From: CAMAPP01 sp046153685
Lineage (GTDB): Bacteria > Pseudomonadota > Alphaproteobacteria > CADEGL01
Assembly: GCA_046153685.1 (NCBI GenBank)
Contig: JBJXGH010000006.1
Span: 1 to 26,192 of the forward strand
Length of the DNA: 26,192 nucleotides
Reading direction: 5' to 3'
The notes below the pieces were generated by a model. It had not been told where the DNA came from. It searched no databases and saw nothing but the letters and a program-made list of their open reading frames with translations. Positions 1-6,825 of the stretch are shown one piece after another (within the stretch, counting starts at the first letter, position 1; every line of letters begins with the position of its first letter). Both the position numbers and the translations under genes were made by a program.

Positions 1-668
1 CGCGCGGTTACGACGTGGTGGTCAGCTCTCCGACCGAGAATTGCGAAAAGATCGCCGCTGAAATCGGCGGCGTCGCGGTGCGCGGCTCGCTCGCCGAGGA
101 AAGCGATATCGCGCGCATGGTCGAAGCGGCGACATCGCGCTTCGGCGGCCTTGACGCCATCGTCATGAGCAATGGCCACGCGCCGTGGTCGAGCGAATCG
201 ACCACGGCCTTCGACCCCGATTTTGACGGCCCGCTACTCGAGATTCCGGAATCGGACTGGCTCGCCGGATTCAATCTCATGATCATGAGTACGATTCGCC
301 TATGTCGGCTGGCAACGCCGGCACTGATCGCGCGCGGCGGGGGGGCGATCGTGCTCATTTCATCCTTTGCCGCCTTCGAGCCGCGCCTGGTGTTCCCCGT
401 GTCCTCGGTTTACCGCCCGGCCATCGCGGGCTTCGCCAAGCTCTATGCCGATCGCTATGCGTCGAAGAGCATCCGCATCAACGCGGTCTTGCCGGGGTTC
501 ATGGAAAATTGGCCGATGAACGACACGGTGATGCGCTCCATTCCCATGGCGCGCCAGGGGCGAATGGCGGAGGTATCGAAGACGGTGGCGTTTCTCGTGT
601 CGGGCGATGCGAGCTACATCACCGGCCAAAGCTTGCTGATCGATGGCGGCGTCACGCGCGCGCTTTGA
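1..668 (+). CDS. SDR family oxidoreductase, 5'-truncated by window edge
   Basis: Short-chain dehydrogenase/reductase lacking its N-terminus: the frame is open to base 3 (reads RGYDVVVSS), so the Rossmann TGxxxGIG motif lies outside the window and the internal GTG at 15 is probably not the start. Visible SDR landmarks are GGLDAIVMSNG (the NNAG region), AIVLISS (catalytic Ser strand), RINAVLPG, and a C-terminal SYITGQSLLIDGGVTRAL tail. The usual YxxxK is replaced by SSVYR: aligned on the following helix, Ser (402-404) stands at the Tyr position and Arg (414-416) at the Lys position. I recall a subfamily with a similar PVSSVxR signature, so this is probably a lineage trait and not a mutation. 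Substrate unknown. It converges on apt, 28 bases between the stops. Confidence 0.85.
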   Translation, partial: RGYDVVVSSPTENCEKIAAEIGGVAVRGSLAEESDIARMVEAATSRFGGLDAIVMSNGHAPWSSESTTAFDPDFDGPLLEIPESDWLAGFNLMIMSTIRLCRLATPALIARGGGAIVLISSFAAFEPRLVFPVSSVYRPAIAGFAKLYADRYASKSIRINAVLPGFMENWPMNDTVMRSIPMARQGRMAEVSKTVAFLVSGDASYITGQSLLIDGGVTRAL

Positions 669-680
669 GCGCGGCGCCTC

Positions 681-711
681 GCTGTCGTAGGCAAGACTAG
701 CTGTCGTAGGC
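681..711. repeat. 12-bp direct repeat at the 3' end of apt
   Basis: GCTGTCGTAGGC occurs at 681-692 and again at 700-711. The second copy encodes the last codons of apt (reading AYDS on the minus strand), and the first lies just past the apt stop in the 28-bp convergent gap. It looks like a small tandem duplication with a 7-bp spacer. No function is evident. Confidence 0.6.
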
Positions 712-1212
712 GAGAAGGGCGGATACGGGCACGTCGAGTTTCTTGCGGCCGCCTAGGAAAGTGAGTTCGATGATGCAGCCCGCGCCCACGACCGTGCCGC
801 CGACTTGACGGCACAACGCGACCGAGGCGGCGAGAGTGCCGCCGGTCGCCAGCAGATCATCGAGAATCACGATGCGTTGTCCCGGCTTCACGAGATCGGC
901 CTGAATCTCGATCGTGTCGGTGCCGTATTCCAGGGCATAGCGATAGGGGATGGTTTTTCCGGGGAGTTTGCCCTTTTTGCGCACCATGCCGAAGCCAAGA
1001 CCGAGTTCGAGCGCGAGCGGGGCGGCGACTAGAAATCCGCGCGATTCGATGCCGATCAGGATATCGGGCTTGAACGGCGCGATCTCCGCCTTCATGCGAT
1101 CGACGGTCGAGCGCCAGGCGGCCGGATGAACGAGCAGCGGCGAGATGTCGTAAAACAGTATGCCCGGTTTCGGAAAATCGGGGATGCCACGAATATGCTG
1201 CTTCAGGTCCAT
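697..1212 (-). CDS. apt: Adenine phosphoribosyltransferase
   Basis: Cytosolic purine salvage enzyme converting adenine and PRPP to AMP and pyrophosphate. The 171-residue product has the normal family length. It opens with MDLKQHIRGIPDFPKPGI, the typical alphaproteobacterial N-terminus, and carries the adenine-side ESRGFLVAAPLA segment (about 56-67), the RKKGKLPGKT loop (78-87), LEYGTD (94-99) and the PRPP-binding motif VILDDLLATGGT (115-126). The frame stays open far upstream, antisense to the aminotransferase gene, but homology begins at the ATG complementary to 1210-1212, so I start there. No clear Shine-Dalgarno sequence precedes that ATG. It is divergent from the aminotransferase gene across about 190 bp that should hold both promoters. 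Confidence 0.95.
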   Translation of the reverse strand: MDLKQHIRGIPDFPKPGILFYDISPLLVHPAAWRSTVDRMKAEIAPFKPDILIGIESRGFLVAAPLALELGLGFGMVRKKGKLPGKTIPYRYALEYGTDTIEIQADLVKPGQRIVILDDLLATGGTLAASVALCRQVGGTVVGAGCIIELTFLGGRKKLDVPVSALLAYDS

Positions 1213-1336
1213 GGGGTGTATCGCCGCGGTTGGAATGGCGTGGAAGGAGGCGTCGCGCCGCGTCTTTATGCGTCCGCGACAACGCATGGGTGCATAATAA
1301 CCGCGACGTAATGTCCGCGCCATTGCCCGCGCGGCG

Positions 1337-1365
1337 TTGTGCGCCGGTCCGCACCTGATTAGAAT
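1337..1365 (+). promoter_or_regulatory. Candidate sigma70-type promoter for the aminotransferase gene
   Basis: TTGTGC (1337-1342) and TAGAAT (1360-1365) are separated by exactly 17 bases. The -10 element matches the consensus at 5 of 6 positions, the -35 only at its TTG. A transcript starting near 1372 would carry a GGAGAG ribosome-binding site (1392-1397) seven bases before the ATG at 1405. Visual prediction only. Confidence 0.35.
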
Positions 1366-1404
1366 GACGTTCGAATATTCCCCGCACGGTCGGAGAGTCC
1401 CGCC

Positions 1405-2742
1405 ATGAGCCATGTATTTCATCGCAATCTCAAAGCCACCTATCCCATGGCCGTGCGCGGCGAGGGGCCGTATTTGTTCGATTCGACCGGCAAGCGTTAC
1501 ATCGACGGCTCTGGCGGCGCCGCCGTATCCTGCCTCGGGCACAGCCATCCCGCGGTCATCGCCGCAATTCAGGCGCAGGTCGCGAAACTGCCCTATGTCT
1601 CGAACTCGTTCTTCACCACCCAGCCGATGGAAGAGCTGGCCGATGCGCTCATCGCCGACGCGCCCGAGGGCTTGTCGCGCGTCTATTACGTGAACGATGG
1701 TTCGGAGGCGACCGAGGCCGCGCTCAAGATGGCGCGCCAGTATTTCCTCGAGATCGGCCAGCCCTCGCGGTACCGCATCGTGACACGCCGGCAGAGCTAT
1801 CACGGCAACACCCTGGGCGCGCTCGCGGCGGGAGGAAATTTCGCGCGCCGCAAGCCCTATGATCCCATGCTCGCCGACACCGTGCGCCACATAGCCCCCT
1901 GCTACGCCTATCGCGACAAGCGCGACGACGAAAGCGAGGACGCCTACGGCCTGCGCGTGGCGAACGAGCTCGAACAGATGATCGTCGAAATGGGACCGGA
2001 AACGGTCGCAGCCTTCATCGCCGAGCCGGTGGTGGGCGCCACCGCCGGCGCGTTGCCTGCGGTTCCGGGCTATTTTAAGCGCATCCGCGAAATCTGCGAT
2101 AAATACGGCGTGCTGTTGATCCTCGACGAGGTGATGTGCGGCATGGGGCGTACCGGCACGCTCTATGCCTGCGAGCAGGACGGTATTGTTCCCGACATGT
2201 TGACCATGGCCAAGGGCCTGGGCGCCGGGTACCAGCCCATCGGCGCGGTTTTGGTCGGCGAAAAAGTCTGCCGGGCGTTCGAGCGCGGCAGCGGTTCGTT
2301 CCAGCACGGCCACACCTATATGGGCCACACCACCGCCTGCGCGGCGGCGCTCGCCGTTCAAAAGGTGATCCGCGAGGAAAAATTGCTCGGGAACGTCAAG
2401 CGCCTCGGCGCCCTGCTCGAGGAAGCCTTGATCGAGCGTTTCGGCAATCACCGCCATGCCGGCGATATCCGCGGCCGCGGCCTTTTCCGCTGCGTCGAGT
2501 TCGTCAAGGACCGGGCGACCAAGGAGCCGTTCGATCCCAAGCACAAGTTGAACGCCCGCATCAACGACGAGATGTTGTCGCGCGGCCTCGTGCTCTATCC
2601 GATGGGCGGCACGCTCGATGGCGTGCGCGGCGATCACGTAATCTTGGCGCCGCCCTATAACGTGAAGGACGAGCTGATCGGCGAGATCGTCGATATCTTC
2701 GGCGCCTCCGTGGACGCCGCGATCTCTCGCCTGCCGGCCTAG
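1405..2742 (+). CDS. Class III PLP-dependent aminotransferase (aspartate aminotransferase family)
   Basis: Fold type I, class III (omega-amino acid type) transaminase of 445 residues, full length. Visible landmarks: YIDGSGGAAVSCLGHSHP (32-49), the phosphate-binding region NDGSEATEAALKMAR (97-111), SYHGNTLGALA (131-141), FIAEPVVGATAGA (204-216), cofactor-pyridine Asp in LILDEV (Asp241), and the Schiff-base lysine in MTMAKGLGAGYQPIGA (Lys270). The C-terminal domain ends with DHVILAPPYNVKDELIGEIVD. A GGAGAG ribosome-binding site lies seven bases before the ATG. Such enzymes transfer an amino group from an omega-amino acid, amine or beta-amino acid to pyruvate or 2-oxoglutarate; the sequence does not fix the substrate. 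A DUF6969-like gene follows within 14 bases and may be cotranscribed. Confidence 0.93.
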   Translation: MSHVFHRNLKATYPMAVRGEGPYLFDSTGKRYIDGSGGAAVSCLGHSHPAVIAAIQAQVAKLPYVSNSFFTTQPMEELADALIADAPEGLSRVYYVNDGSEATEAALKMARQYFLEIGQPSRYRIVTRRQSYHGNTLGALAAGGNFARRKPYDPMLADTVRHIAPCYAYRDKRDDESEDAYGLRVANELEQMIVEMGPETVAAFIAEPVVGATAGALPAVPGYFKRIREICDKYGVLLILDEVMCGMGRTGTLYACEQDGIVPDMLTMAKGLGAGYQPIGAVLVGEKVCRAFERGSGSFQHGHTYMGHTTACAAALAVQKVIREEKLLGNVKRLGALLEEALIERFGNHRHAGDIRGRGLFRCVEFVKDRATKEPFDPKHKLNARINDEMLSRGLVLYPMGGTLDGVRGDHVILAPPYNVKDELIGEIVDIFGASVDAAISRLPA

Positions 2743-2756
2743 GGCGCGACCGGCGC

Positions 2757-3584
2757 TTGGCGCGCGACGAGCGAAGCAAGGCGCAAGCCGGACCGGCCGA
2801 TTCGGCGGTCGATATCGAATTCGACGGCGATTTCAGGCGCTTGGCGCTCAAGCGCCTGCGGGCGATGGCCGCGGCGGGCGAGGAGGCGCGCGAATGCGCG
2901 CGCGTGTTGGCGAAGACCGGCGACAATCCGGTGCACGAATTGCTCCGCGGCGGCGGGCGTGCCATCGCCTGGCGGCATTATCCCAAGGACGATGTCTACG
3001 ATCCGGCCACGGGTTCGCAGTTCTACTATCACGCCCATCCGGTCTCGGGAGGCGGGGCGGCTGTCGGCCATGTCCATGCCTTCATGCGCCCAATCGGCAT
3101 GAAGCCGTCTTGCCGACCGGCGCCTCTACCCGATTTCGTGCCGCCCAAGGACCGCAACGACGCCTTGTCGCACTTAATCGCGATTTCCCTCGACCGGCGC
3201 GGCATGCCTGACATGTTGTTCACGACCAATCGCTGGGTCACGGGCGAGACTTGGTACCGCGCGTGCGACATTGTCGCGATGCTCGACGGCTTCGAGATCG
3301 ATCTGGCGCGGCCGTCATGGCCGGCCAATCGTTGGATCACGGCAATGCTGCGCCTGTTCTGGCCGCAAATCGCGGTACTGGTCGTGGAGCGCGACGCGGC
3401 GATGGCGCGATGGCGCCGCCGCCATCCCAAGCGCAATGCCTACGAGGACCGCGAGCTCGAGGTTGTGACGCGCCTGGCGATTTCGGTCGATGCCCAAACG
3501 GCGAAAATCCGCCGCGCTCTCGCGCGGCGGATTTCGACCAGGACGATCGCAACGCCGGCGCGCGGCCGGCGGCGGACTATTTGA
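2757..3584 (+). CDS. DUF6969-like conserved hypothetical protein
   Basis: Protein of up to 275 residues. The central part is the recognisable one: HYPKDDVYDPATGSQFYYHAHP, GHVHAF, then HLIAISLDRRGMPDMLFTTNRWVTGETWY. I associate this with DUF6969 from memory and no biochemical function is known to me. The His-rich YYHAH and HVHAF motifs suggest a metal site or catalytic histidines, which is inference. The start is uncertain: TTG at 2757 has no clear ribosome-binding site, and the next in-frame ATG is in RLRAMAAAGEE. The C-terminal 25 to 30 residues are low-complexity and Arg-rich because the frame reads through the cytochrome terminator hairpin. It overlaps the convergent cytochrome gene by 8 bases and may be cotranscribed with the aminotransferase. 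Confidence 0.75.
   Translation: MARDERSKAQAGPADSAVDIEFDGDFRRLALKRLRAMAAAGEEARECARVLAKTGDNPVHELLRGGGRAIAWRHYPKDDVYDPATGSQFYYHAHPVSGGGAAVGHVHAFMRPIGMKPSCRPAPLPDFVPPKDRNDALSHLIAISLDRRGMPDMLFTTNRWVTGETWYRACDIVAMLDGFEIDLARPSWPANRWITAMLRLFWPQIAVLVVERDAAMARWRRRHPKRNAYEDRELEVVTRLAISVDAQTAKIRRALARRISTRTIATPARGRRRTI
3505..3534 (-). terminator. Rho-independent-like terminator of the cytochrome c gene
   Basis: Perfect 13-bp stem, 3505-3517 paired with 3522-3534, closing a 4-base loop. On the minus strand the GC-rich stem ends in TTTT, and it sits about 43 bases past the cytochrome c stop, where a terminator would be expected. On the plus strand it lies inside the 3' end of the DUF6969-like reading frame, so it could also attenuate that transcript. 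The stem is seen directly; the terminator role is inferred. Confidence 0.7.
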
Positions 3585-3978
3585 GCGATTTGAGATAGGC
3601 GATGATGTTCTGCCGCTCGGCCGCGTTCTTCAGGCTGAACTGCATCTTGTTCGCGGCCTTGGGGTCGCCGCTGGCGGTTGCGAGAAACTTCTTCGGGTCC
3701 TCGACATAGGCGTCCAGGCTCTTTTCGTCCCAGACCAGGCCCTTGGCCGCCGCCTTCTGAATGGCATCGGAGTATTTGAAATCGCCCGAGCCGGCCTTGC
3801 GGCCGAACACACCCAAGAGATTGGGGCCGGTAGGCTTCGACTTGCCGGCTTCGACGGTGTGGCAGGTCTCGCACTTCTTGAACGCCGTCTTGCCGGCCGC
3901 GGCGTCCTGCGCCATCGCACCGGCGGCGCCGAATGCGACGAGGGCGGCGGACAGCGTGGCCATCGTGAATTTTTTCAT
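3577..3978 (-). CDS. Class I cytochrome c, secreted
   Basis: Small soluble periplasmic electron carrier of 133 residues. A Sec signal peptide (MKKFTMATLSAALVAFG, cleavage near AMAQ, about residue 24) precedes a monohaem domain with the CETCH haem motif (Cys36, Cys39, His40), the PTGPNLLGVFGRKAG segment and the sixth ligand Met112 in NKMQFS, ending in a NIIAYLKSLK helix. Length and order fit the cytochrome c-550/c2-like class I group. The reading frame extends 32 residues upstream, but the ATG complementary to 3976-3978 has a GAGGAG site about seven bases before it and begins the signal peptide, so I start there. Its stop overlaps the convergent DUF6969-like gene. Redox partners cannot be read from the context. 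Confidence 0.93.
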   Translation of the reverse strand: MKKFTMATLSAALVAFGAAGAMAQDAAAGKTAFKKCETCHTVEAGKSKPTGPNLLGVFGRKAGSGDFKYSDAIQKAAAKGLVWDEKSLDAYVEDPKKFLATASGDPKAANKMQFSLKNAAERQNIIAYLKSLK

Positions 3979-4198
3979 CTCGGTCTCCTCGGATTGCGCC
4001 CGCGCCCTCTCGCGGGCCCGGTCGACGGACCGGTCGCGGCGCATTATGCGGAACCGGGCGTCGAAGGCAATCACGGGCCGATTAAATATTCGTTAGGTGA
4101 CGCGGCGATGCGCCATGCCGCCGTTGCCAGGCACTGTTGCTGGCCTGGGACCGTGGTAAACCTGTGCCGTGCCGGGGCCGATGTGCCGGGGAGGGAGA

Positions 4199-5143
4199 AT
4201 GGGCGCGAAGACATACCTGGTTACGGGCGGCTGCGGCTTTATCGGTTCCCATCTGGTGGAGGCCTTGCGCGCGCGTGGCGACCGGGTGCGGGTGCTCGAC
4301 GATTTGTCCAGCGGAAGGCGCGAGAATCTCCCGGCCGATGCCCCGCTCGTCGTCGGCGACGTGCGCGATGCGGGCGCGGTGGCCGCGACCCTGGCGGATG
4401 CCGACGGCTGCTTCCATTTGGCCGCCATCGCCTCGGTGCAACGCGGCAACGAGGACTGGGCGGGAACCCACGCGGTCAACCTGACGGGCGCCATCCAGGT
4501 GCTCGACGCCGCGCGGCGCGTGCGCGGCGGCCGGCCGGTGCCTGTCGTCTATGCGTCGTCGGCGGCCGTGTATGGCGACAATCAGGACATGCCATTGGCC
4601 GAATCGGCCGCAACACGACCGCTATCGGCCTATGGCGCGGATAAGCTCGGCTGCGAGCTGCACGCGCGCGTTGGCGCGCTGGTGCACGGTGTGCCGACAG
4701 TGGGGCTGCGCTTCTTCAACGTCTTCGGGCCGCGCCAGGATCCGAAATCGCCCTATTCGGGCGTGATCTCGATCTTCGCGGGCCGCCTGGCGCGCGGCGA
4801 CGGCTTGACGGTCTTCGGCGATGGCCGGCAGGAGCGCGATTTCATCCATGTGGACGACGTCGTGAGGGCGCTTTTGGCGGCGATGGCGCGGGCGGACGCG
4901 CGCGCGCCCGAAGTATTCAACATCTGCACGGGAAAATCGACGACGATCCTCGAACTCGCGGGTCTGATGCGCGAGCTCGCGGGTCGGCAGGCGCGCATCG
5001 AGCACGCACCGCCACGCGCGGGCGATATCCGCATATCGCTTGGCGACCCGCGCAAGGCCGAGGCGAAGCTCGGATTTCGCGCGGCGATCGGCCTGCGCGA
5101 AGGCTTGGAGACGACGCTCCGGTGGTTGACGAAAGGCGCGTGA
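4199..5143 (+). CDS. NAD-dependent sugar-nucleotide epimerase, possibly PelX-like UDP-GlcNAc C4-epimerase
   Basis: Extended-SDR epimerase/dehydratase of 314 residues. It has the NAD-binding TGGCGFIGSH (9-18), LDDLSSGRREN (33-43), GDVRD (53-57), the SSAAVYG strand with catalytic Ser (120-126), and YxxxK as Tyr145-Lys149 (YGADK). The FFNVFGPRQDPKSPYSGVIS and GDGRQERDFIHVDDV segments are typical of UDP-glucose and UDP-GlcNAc 4-epimerases of the GalE/WbpP group. The frame opens at 4169, but the ATG at 4199 has a GGGAGG site just before it and starts right at the Rossmann strand. Just downstream is what looks like a remnant of pelG. Because PelX, a WbpP-type C4-epimerase, is linked to pel loci, a PelX role is plausible but only inferred; general GalE or LPS functions are alternatives. 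Confidence 0.88.
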   Translation: MGAKTYLVTGGCGFIGSHLVEALRARGDRVRVLDDLSSGRRENLPADAPLVVGDVRDAGAVAATLADADGCFHLAAIASVQRGNEDWAGTHAVNLTGAIQVLDAARRVRGGRPVPVVYASSAAVYGDNQDMPLAESAATRPLSAYGADKLGCELHARVGALVHGVPTVGLRFFNVFGPRQDPKSPYSGVISIFAGRLARGDGLTVFGDGRQERDFIHVDDVVRALLAAMARADARAPEVFNICTGKSTTILELAGLMRELAGRQARIEHAPPRAGDIRISLGDPRKAEAKLGFRAAIGLREGLETTLRWLTKGA

Positions 5144-5144
5144 C

Positions 5145-5422
5145 GGGCGGGTGGCGCTTGCGGCCATGGGTTCGTTCTTCCAGGCCCTGATCATGGCCCA
5201 GCGTTTGTTTTGTCCAATTTCGACCTGCGCCGGACCGTGCTGGCGGTCAATGCCGCGCTGCTCCTGACCAATGGCGCGGTCACCTGGATCACCCTGCAAT
5301 ATGGTTTTGCCTATTGCGGGGGTGGATTTTTCGTCGCCGCAATCGTGACGTTCGTCGTGGCCACGATCATGGTCGGCCACTATATTGGCCGATTGCCATA
5401 TCTCACCTTACGTGAAGAATAA
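5145..5422 (+). pseudogene. Probable frameshifted C-terminal remnant of pelG (Pel polysaccharide transporter)
   Basis: A TTG-initiated 70-residue frame (5210-5422) has two hydrophobic segments (VLAVNAALLLTNGAVTW and GGGFFVAAIVTFVVATIMVG) and ends in IGRLPYLTLREE. The pattern FDLRR, hydrophobic, GFAYxGxGF, hydrophobic, RLPYLT matches the C-terminus of PelG as I remember it. Upstream, in a different frame (about 5145-5210), RVALAAMGSFFQALIMAQRLF reads like the preceding PelG helix, so the two halves join only if a frameshift is assumed near 5208-5216. No ATG or clear ribosome-binding site serves the 70-residue frame. The rest of pelG and pelA-F are absent here. Alternatives: a real two-helix small membrane protein, or an assembly indel. 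Homology is from memory, not from a search. Confidence 0.5.
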
Positions 5423-5505
5423 TACCTCGGTAAATTGGAGGCGCGAGTTCCGGCAGATCCGGATCCTTGGTCGCGCGAGACGGCGTTTTTTTGGGGGAGG
5501 CTCCT

Positions 5506-6735
5506 GTGCGCAAGGCAATCTTGTTCGGCATATTCGTCGCGCTCGCGCTCGCAGGCCCCTCAGAGGCCAAGGTCGAGGGCGATACGATCACCCTCGGCGC
5601 AGCGGTCTCGTTGACGGGGCGCTATGCCACCGAAGGCGGACAGACCAAGCACGGCTACGACCTGGCGGCAAAGCGCATCAACGAGATGGGTGGCGTCAAG
5701 GTCGGAGGGAAAGCCTACAAACTCGACATCCGCTATTACGACGACGAATCGAGCAACGACCGGGCGGCCGCCCTCGCCGAGCGCCTGATCAATCAGGACG
5801 GCATCAAGTTCGTGCTCGGGCCATACAGCTCGCCTTTGACCGGCGCGGTCGCGCCCATCACCGAACGCTTTAAGATTCCCATGGTCGAGGCCAATGGCGC
5901 CTCGCGCTCGCTGTTTACCAAGGGCTACCGCTATCTGTTCGCCGTGCTTTCGACCTCGGACCAATATCTTTCGAGCGCGGTCGATCTCGCCGCCGAACGC
6001 GCGAAGGAAGAGGGGCGCGCGCCTGCGAGCGTGCGTCTGGCTCTGGCCATGGGTGACGATTCGTTCTCGCTCGATGTACGCGCCGGAATCGTCGAGGCCG
6101 CGAAGGCGCACAACATGCAAATCGTCATCGACGACAAGGTGCCCGACGGCTTCACCGATATCTCCGCCACGCTCGCGCGCGTGAAGGCGGTGAAGCCCGA
6201 TGTCCTGCTGATCAGCGGACACGCCAAGGGTGCCGCGACCGCGACGCGGCAAATCGCCGAAGCCAAGGTCGATGTGCCCATGGTGGCGATGACGCATTGC
6301 GATTCCGCCCAGATCGCCGAGAAGATGGGTGCAGCGGCCGAATACACGCTCTGCGCCTCGCAATGGGCGCCGACGCTGACCTATTCCGACAAATGGTTCG
6401 GCTCCGCGCAGAAATACGATGACTTGTTCCGCAAGACCTACAATTACGACGCCAGCTATCAGGCCGCGGAATCGAGCGCGGCCGTGCTGGTCTATGTCGA
6501 TGCCTTCGAGCGCGGCCAATCTCTCGATACCGAAAAAGTCCGCGATGCCCTGGCCGCGACCAATCTGGCGACGTTCTACGGTCCGGTGAAATTCGACGAG
6601 ACCGGTAAGAACACGGCCAAACCCATGGTGCTGTTCCAGGTGCTCGGCGGCGACTACAAGGTCGTGGCGCCGACCAAATGGGCGATCGCAAAATTGGTCC
6701 ATCCCCGGCCGCTTTGGTCCAAGCGCGGTTCGTGA
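5506..6735 (+). CDS. ABC transporter substrate-binding protein, branched-chain amino acid type
   Basis: Periplasmic ligand-binding protein of 409 residues (LivK/Peripla_BP_6 type). A Sec signal peptide (MRKAILFGIFVALALAG, cleaved near SEA) is followed by the canonical opening ITLGAAVSLTGRYATEGGQ, then GYDLAAKRINEMGG, YDDESSNDRAAALAERLI, VLGPYSSPLTGAVAPI, and a C-terminal TFYGPVKFDETGKN and QVLGGDYKVVAP. The frame opens at 5467, but the GTG at 5506 follows a strong GGGGGAGG site and starts the signal peptide. It heads an importer cluster and is set apart from the permeases by 90 bp containing a long hairpin. Ligands in this family include branched-chain amino acids, amides, urea and aromatic acids; specificity cannot be read here. 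Confidence 0.93.
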   Translation: MRKAILFGIFVALALAGPSEAKVEGDTITLGAAVSLTGRYATEGGQTKHGYDLAAKRINEMGGVKVGGKAYKLDIRYYDDESSNDRAAALAERLINQDGIKFVLGPYSSPLTGAVAPITERFKIPMVEANGASRSLFTKGYRYLFAVLSTSDQYLSSAVDLAAERAKEEGRAPASVRLALAMGDDSFSLDVRAGIVEAAKAHNMQIVIDDKVPDGFTDISATLARVKAVKPDVLLISGHAKGAATATRQIAEAKVDVPMVAMTHCDSAQIAEKMGAAAEYTLCASQWAPTLTYSDKWFGSAQKYDDLFRKTYNYDASYQAAESSAAVLVYVDAFERGQSLDTEKVRDALAATNLATFYGPVKFDETGKNTAKPMVLFQVLGGDYKVVAPTKWAIAKLVHPRPLWSKRGS

Positions 6736-6754
6736 TTTGCCGCATCCCGATTGT

Positions 6755-6820
6755 CGTGCTCCGCATGGCGGGCGCGCGGACCGCGGTGGAGCGCGGGCCG
6801 TGACCCCGCGCCCGAGCACG
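6755..6820 (+). promoter_or_regulatory. Intercistronic stem-loop between binding-protein and permease genes
   Basis: 6755-6761 (CGTGCTC) pairs with 6814-6820 (GAGCACG), and 6770-6776 (GGGCGCG) pairs with 6807-6813 (CGCGCCC). Together this is a 14-bp GC-rich stem with an 8-base bulge on one side. It lies between the binding-protein stop (6735) and the permease ATG (6826) and ends only five bases before that ATG, which lacks a clear ribosome-binding site. Such hairpins can stabilise the upstream message or lower permease expression; that role is inferred. Confidence 0.5.
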
Positions 6821-6825
6821 CGCTC

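Noticed and set aside
1213..2637. Long minus-strand open extension of apt through the aminotransferase gene
   Set aside because: It is the antisense shadow of a clear aminotransferase in GC-rich DNA; apt homology starts at the ATG complementary to 1210-1212.
5423..5505. AATAATACC and a run of seven T residues before the binding-protein gene
   Set aside because: No convincing -35/-10 pair and no adequate stem before the T-run, so neither promoter nor terminator is called.
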